Translations under genes and position numbers: made by a program
Part shown: positions 5,180 through 8,266 of the stretch, one piece after another
How positions within the stretch are numbered: position 1 is the first letter of the stretch
Layout of the letters: every line of letters begins with the position of its first letter
Assembly (NCBI GenBank): GCA_021789735.1
Contig: JAJYJB010000094.1
Coordinates: 1 to 8,266 of the forward strand
Origin: Nitrospirota bacterium
Lineage (GTDB): Bacteria > Nitrospirota > Thermodesulfovibrionia > Thermodesulfovibrionales > JdFR-88
DNA length: 8,266 nucleotides
Reading direction: 5' to 3'
The notes under the pieces: generated by a model
Told to the model about the DNA's origin: nothing
Database searches by the model: none
Seen by the model: the letters and a program-made list of their open reading frames with translations, nothing else

Positions 5180-5809
5180 ATGCGCCACTTGTCAGTTTGG
5201 CGAAGCAGGCAGAGGAAACAAAGAGAGCAGAGAAGATTTTTTGGGGTAAGGACAATTTTTTTTGGCCTTTTGTCTTTTTTTATCATCTTTTTCCCGGCTG
5301 TTGCCCTGTCTGCCCCTTCCGCTCAGTCCGCCTCGCCTGATTGCCAGACCCCGGAACACCGCGGGCCTTCCATTGCGGGGCCTTGCGGCGGGAAGGGCAA
5401 CTGCATAATAGTGGACACCGCGCTGCATCTCCTGTGGATCTGCCAGGACGGAAGAAACATTGAAAAGTTCAGGGTGGCGCTTGGGCGCGGCGGCGTGGAC
5501 AAGACGAGGCGCGGAGACGACAAGACGCCGATCGGATCGTATTATCTGGGCAGCCCCAGGCCATCTCCCAGGTTCGGGACTTTTATCCCGATCGGCTATC
5601 CTACGCCAAAACAACGGGCGGAAGGCTATTCGGGCGGCGATGTCGGTGTGCACGGGCCCTCACACATCTATAGGTGGTTTGAAAACATACATAACGATTG
5701 GACCCTGGGGTGCATTGCCGTGAGGAGCGGGGGGGACATATCGGCAATAGCCCGTTGGGTGAGAAGGCACCGCGGCAGCAGGATACTCATCAGGCGGGAG
5801 ATAAATTAA
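5180..5809 (+). CDS. Secreted YkuD-fold L,D-transpeptidase-like protein (YafK-like)
   Basis: A periplasmic cysteine enzyme of the YkuD fold acting on peptidoglycan peptides. From the ATG at 5180 it has 209 residues: a long Arg-rich n-region, a hydrophobic core (IFFGLLSFFIIFFPAVALSA) and a signal cleavage near residues 45-50. The domain carries GDDKTPIGSYYLG, a GYPTPKQRAEG segment and the active-site pair VGVHGPSH / DWTLGCIAV: catalytic Cys178 (codon at 5711-5713) and His158. The DWTxGCIAV form and GYP segment resemble the YafK/COG3034 branch more than the ErfK/YbiS branch. Family knowledge: YkuD enzymes form 3-3 crosslinks or attach proteins to peptidoglycan, whereas E. coli YafK (DpaA) releases Lpp from it; the sequence does not decide between them. 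The start is uncertain. ATG 5090 lies in the sigma-54 element; GTG 5168 has no ribosome site; ATG 5180 has AGAAGGGG (5171-5178) rather close. Four further Cys residues in the mature part might form disulfides. A G7 run (5729-5735) lies just after the active-site codon. Confidence 0.88.
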   Translation: MRHLSVWRSRQRKQREQRRFFGVRTIFFGLLSFFIIFFPAVALSAPSAQSASPDCQTPEHRGPSIAGPCGGKGNCIIVDTALHLLWICQDGRNIEKFRVALGRGGVDKTRRGDDKTPIGSYYLGSPRPSPRFGTFIPIGYPTPKQRAEGYSGGDVGVHGPSHIYRWFENIHNDWTLGCIAVRSGGDISAIARWVRRHRGSRILIRREIN

Positions 5810-5812
5810 AAA

Positions 5813-5870
5813 AGGCGCTTTGCTTCCGGGAAAGGCCACGAAAATTGATCTCGTCCGGAAAAAACCGCCT
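5813..5870. terminator. Nested hairpin after the L,D-transpeptidase-like gene
   Basis: Outer arms AGGCG (5813-5817) and CGCCT (5866-5870), inner arms TTCCGG (5824-5829) and CCGGAA (5855-5860), with a TTT/AAA pairing between them and a loop of about 25 nt. On the + strand it is followed only by a broken T-rich stretch (CTTTCGTTTT); on the - strand it is followed by TTTTTTAATTT, so it could stop antisense transcription coming from the right. It could equally be an attenuator or a processing site before the next gene. Confidence 0.35.
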
Positions 5871-5914
5871 GCTTTCGTTTTCCGGGAGCTGATATCGAGA
5901 GGAGAGAGGAAAAA

Positions 5915-6694
5915 ATGTTCAGAAGGTTTTTGTTTTGGATTTTCTTTTTTTCGGGCACGGTGCTTTTTTGGACTGGCAGCGCGGCGTGGGCCAGCCAGCC
6001 TGCCATTGAGCTGGAAGGCCTCTACTGGATGCCCAGTCTGAGCGGCCACGTCGAGGTCTTCGACTCATCGCCCGCGGCAACGGACATAGACCTGAAAAAC
6101 GACCTCAGGATGGGCAACAAGGACTTCCCGGAGGCGAGGCTCATATGGCATACGGGAGAAAACAGCTGGCTCAGGCTCTCCTATATACATCTTTCCTACG
6201 ACGGAGACAACCCGGCGCTGACCACGCCGATAGTCTTCAATGGGCACACTTACGATATGAACACCCACGTCACAAGCTCGCTTAAGCTGGATTATGCCAG
6301 CCTTGGGTGGGCCTGGCAGTTCATAAACATAAAAAATGTCGTGAAATTCGGAACGCTCCTGTCCGCGAAGGGTTTTTGGACCAGAGCCTCCGTCGATGAC
6401 GTGACCACCGGCATAAGCGAATCCAAGAGCATTGACTTTGGCCTCCCTACCATTGGCGCGGCCCTGGATATAAATCCGGGCGGTCTTTTGGATGTATTCG
6501 GGGAGTTCTCATGGATGACGGCCGGCAAGTACGGACATCTCTATGACACAGAAGGAGGCCTGAAGATAACGCCCATGAGATTTCTGAGCATCCTCGCGGG
6601 CTACAGGGTTTTCGACATAACGGCCAAGGACAATCCGGATTTTGCGAATGTAAAGGTCGAGGGTCCGTTTGCGGGAGCGTCCTTAAGGTTTTAA
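5915..6694 (+). CDS. Outer-membrane beta-barrel protein, small, unrecognised family
   Basis: A 259-residue secreted protein. The ATG at 5915 has a strong purine-rich ribosome site (GGAGAGAGGA, 5901-5910). Residues 1-27 are a typical signal peptide (basic MFRR, hydrophobic core, AWA cleavage before SQP). The mature part shows alternating hydrophobic and polar residues with many aromatic ends (IELEGLYWMP, SWLRLSYIHLSY, LDYASLGWAWQF, LSILAGYRVF), the mark of transmembrane beta strands, and ends in GASLRF with a terminal Phe, the usual recognition signal for the BAM assembly machinery. Length suggests about eight to ten strands. I cannot name the family or a ligand; a structural barrel, small porin or adhesin-like barrel are all possible. 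It lies 105 nt after the L,D-transpeptidase-like gene on the same strand, so both may share the sigma-54-type promoter, although a hairpin lies between. No clear promoter of its own was found. Confidence 0.85.
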   Translation: MFRRFLFWIFFFSGTVLFWTGSAAWASQPAIELEGLYWMPSLSGHVEVFDSSPAATDIDLKNDLRMGNKDFPEARLIWHTGENSWLRLSYIHLSYDGDNPALTTPIVFNGHTYDMNTHVTSSLKLDYASLGWAWQFINIKNVVKFGTLLSAKGFWTRASVDDVTTGISESKSIDFGLPTIGAALDINPGGLLDVFGEFSWMTAGKYGHLYDTEGGLKITPMRFLSILAGYRVFDITAKDNPDFANVKVEGPFAGASLRF

Positions 6695-6712
6695 ATTAAA
6701 TTAAATTAAATT
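6693..6712. repeat. Pentanucleotide tandem repeat (AAATT)x4
   Basis: Four exact copies of AAATT start inside the stop codon of the small barrel gene and fill the 27-bp gap to the convergent gene ending at 6722. There is no GC-rich terminator in this gap; the AT tract gives T-rich RNA on both strands and may help release of both transcripts. Copy-number changes would not alter either protein. Confidence 0.9.
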
Positions 6713-6721
6713 ATTTGCCGG

Positions 6722-8188
6722 CTACAGGTTTCCGGAAAGCTGGACCATAATCTCGTTGCCGCCATAGGAGCCGTGCCTGATGACCGAGAAGTTATAGTTA
6801 TAGGCGGCCTGCAGGCGCGTGTTCAGGAAAAAGCCGGTCGTTATCCGCGCGCCCACCGAGGACATGAGGTCATTTTTTGCCACCAGGGCACCCTCGGTTC
6901 CCCTAAGGCGGTCCAGCCATCCCGCTGAGGCATCAAAGGCCAGGTAGGTGAAAAAAACAGGCTCATAGCGGTACTCGCCGGTCAGGATGACGTAATGGTG
7001 GGGGAAGAACTCCCAGATGGCCGCGCCGGGCAGCACCGGCATCCAGGTGGAACCGTACTCCTCTCCCATGGGGTCAGGCCCTCCGCCCACGCGCGGTGCG
7101 GAGAACCTGTCCAGGTGGTAGCCTATGCCTCCGTTTATTGATGCTATAATGCGCTGCCGGCTGCTTTTTGTCCACGGCACGCCGCCGGCCTTAAGGAAAT
7201 AGCCGATAAAGGATACGTAGTCACGCCCCTGGCCCGCCCTTTCCGTGCCGTCCACTCCCCAGTCCCGCCAGTTGGTGCGGTGCCCGTAGACGAGGTCGAA
7301 CCCTGCGGCGTAACCCTCCTGCGCAAGCTTCAGGATGTTTCGCTTCAGGCTGTCCAGGCGGACCTGCAGATGCGCGCGGAGCTCCGGGGTGTTTTCGGGG
7401 ACCTTGAAGCTGGGGCTGGTATCGGACCCCCTGCCAAAAAAAAGAAAGCCCGGCTCAAACAGGAGGTCGGCCGCGAACATGTTGTCCTGGAGGCCGGGAT
7501 GAAGCTGCCGGCGGTAGCCCGCCCCGAACCCGGCGCGCACGTACCCCCATAGCAGCTCCTCGGATTTAAGCTCTTTGCCGTCCACAAGCTCCGGCCTGGC
7601 AAAAGGCAGCGTGAAGTTGATGAAAGTAACAACGGTTTCGAGCCCGCCCCTGTCAAAAGTAAGATCTTTTTGTTTCAGGTTGAGGCGCCGGGCCCAGAAG
7701 ATGTCGTCATAGACCCCGGAGATATCGGCGCGAAAGAGGTGCGCGCTGTCCGGATGCCGCCAGAAATAGAGACTTCCAAAGGGCAGGAGCTCGTTTCCTT
7801 CCGGAGGAGGCTCAGCCATATCGAGCCCCAGGTCCCACGAGGATATGGAGCGTGTATTGAAAGGAGCAATGTCTACATGCCTGCCAAACACCTTGCCTTT
7901 GAACCCCTGCCCGAAAAGGGGCGTCTGGTAGCTGACGGGGCTGGTCTGCTTTTTTTCGGAATTCATGGCATTCCTACAGGGGGGGGCGGCCGCATCTGCG
8001 GCCAGGCAGACGGTGGAGAGCAGGAAAAATGACGCAAAAGAGATGAGCCAGAGGAAAAAAATAAAAAATATCCTGCAAGAAAGTATCGGGCATCCTGGCC
8101 GTCCGCCCGTGATTTTATCTGTGAAAAATTTTGCTTCCCGCCGGCTGATCTCTGCCGGAACGGACCTCGCACGCCCGTTTGGTCTCAT
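6722..8188 (-). CDS. Large secreted protein with beta-barrel character, unrecognised family
   Basis: A 488-residue protein from the ATG at 8188 (a TTG two codons earlier would add only two residues). A long n-region of about 38 residues precedes a hydrophobic stretch (IFFIFFLWLISFASFFLLSTVCLA, residues 40-63) and a signal-peptidase I type site before ADAAAPP. The next 25 or so residues are Pro, Ala, Ser and Lys rich and probably flexible. From about residue 95 there are repeated amphipathic strand-like stretches with aromatic belts (SLYFWRH, ETVVTFINFTLPF, WGYVRAGFGAGYRR, YVILTGEYRYEPVFFTYLAF, RLQAAYNYNFSVI, EIMVQLSGNL), which suggests a large outer-membrane barrel. The last residue is Leu, not the usual Phe. 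I do not recognise the family, and no enzymatic motif is seen. The Cys at residue 61 is not in a good lipobox. The ribosome site is weak (GGTGA 12 nt before the ATG). A C8 run lies just after the signal peptide. It converges on the small barrel gene. Confidence 0.85.
   Translation of the reverse strand: MRPNGRARSVPAEISRREAKFFTDKITGGRPGCPILSCRIFFIFFLWLISFASFFLLSTVCLAADAAAPPCRNAMNSEKKQTSPVSYQTPLFGQGFKGKVFGRHVDIAPFNTRSISSWDLGLDMAEPPPEGNELLPFGSLYFWRHPDSAHLFRADISGVYDDIFWARRLNLKQKDLTFDRGGLETVVTFINFTLPFARPELVDGKELKSEELLWGYVRAGFGAGYRRQLHPGLQDNMFAADLLFEPGFLFFGRGSDTSPSFKVPENTPELRAHLQVRLDSLKRNILKLAQEGYAAGFDLVYGHRTNWRDWGVDGTERAGQGRDYVSFIGYFLKAGGVPWTKSSRQRIIASINGGIGYHLDRFSAPRVGGGPDPMGEEYGSTWMPVLPGAAIWEFFPHHYVILTGEYRYEPVFFTYLAFDASAGWLDRLRGTEGALVAKNDLMSSVGARITTGFFLNTRLQAAYNYNFSVIRHGSYGGNEIMVQLSGNL
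7979..8003. repeat. G8/C8 homopolymer next to a 7-bp inverted repeat in the coding sequence
   Basis: Eight G on the + strand (7979-7986; eight C on the coding strand, codons GCC CCC CCC for A68-P69-P70) abut the inverted repeat GGCCGCA (7988-7994) / TGCGGCC (7997-8003), 2-nt loop. The tract sits just after the signal peptide of the large secreted protein, where a slip of one base would end or change the protein near its mature N-terminus. Confidence 0.85.
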
Positions 8189-8266
8189 TATCAAATGATA
8201 TCACCAGTTTTCCGCACCCGGGGAAGAGAAAAATATTTTTTATTTTTACTCGCTTTTTCATCTGCC
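8189..8266 (-). promoter_or_regulatory. AT-rich upstream region of the large secreted protein gene (promoter not pinned down)
   Basis: This end of the window must hold at least part of the regulatory region of the - strand gene. It contains palindromes TGATATCA (8196-8203), TATCA-aa-TGATA (8189-8200) and AAAAATATTTTT (8229-8240). I find no convincing -35/-10 pair and no sigma-54 element; a TGG-N-T stretch here lacks the GC of the -12 box. Confidence 0.25.

Noticed and set aside
8000..8020. Lipoprotein signal at Cys61 of the large - strand protein
   Set aside because: The sequence STVC has Val before the Cys, where Gly, Ala or Ser is needed, and a good signal-peptidase I site (CLA before ADAAAPP) follows.

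Overview
The window is moderately GC-rich bacterial DNA from a Gram-negative organism: it encodes two secreted proteins with beta-barrel character and a periplasmic YkuD-fold enzyme. The frequent use of AUA (Ile) and AGG (Arg) codons in otherwise GC-rich genes, a candidate sigma-54 promoter and HisKA_2-type PAS kinases would fit Nitrospirota or Desulfobacterota (former Deltaproteobacteria). That assignment is inference from style, not from a marker gene. No rRNA, tRNA, CRISPR array, transposase or phage gene is visible.

Layout. (1) 1-1525, + strand: the 3' part of a PAS-PAS-HisKA_2-HATPase histidine kinase, overlapping by 29 nt a single-domain response regulator. (2) 1604-2824, +: a 12-TM-type MFS transporter that appears to have its own extended -10 promoter directly at the start codon, and a perfect 13-bp inverted repeat inside its coding sequence. 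(3) 2825-3293: a long non-coding stretch with a possible terminator, a large hairpin, an extended -10 promoter overlapped by an 8-bp inverted repeat, and a structured leader. (4) 3294-4979, +: a second, membrane-bound HisKA_2 kinase (TM, Cache-like periplasmic domain, TM, PAS, HisKA_2, HATPase) without its own regulator. (5) 4980-5179: two identical 10-bp direct repeats 22 bp apart, then a near-consensus sigma-54 -24/-12 element. (6) 5180-5809, +: a secreted YkuD/YafK-like L,D-transpeptidase-fold protein. (7) 5915-6694, +: a small outer-membrane beta-barrel protein. (8) 8188-6722, - strand: a large secreted protein of unrecognised family with beta-barrel character, convergent with (7) and separated from it by a 4-copy AAATT repeat.

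How it may work together. The left half is signalling: two closely related kinase cores 2.1 kb apart, only one receiver domain, and a receiver with an FMTGY motif close to that of FATGUY-type regulators. The right half is cell envelope: a peptidoglycan L,D-transpeptidase-fold enzyme beside two predicted outer-membrane proteins. One of these has a predicted mature N-terminus beginning ADAAAPP followed by a flexible-looking segment. In alphaproteobacteria and Coxiella, L,D-transpeptidases attach peptidoglycan to N-termini of beta-barrel proteins, so a similar tethering (or, for a YafK-like enzyme, un-tethering) system is a reasonable hypothesis here. A link between the signalling half and the envelope half is conjecture.
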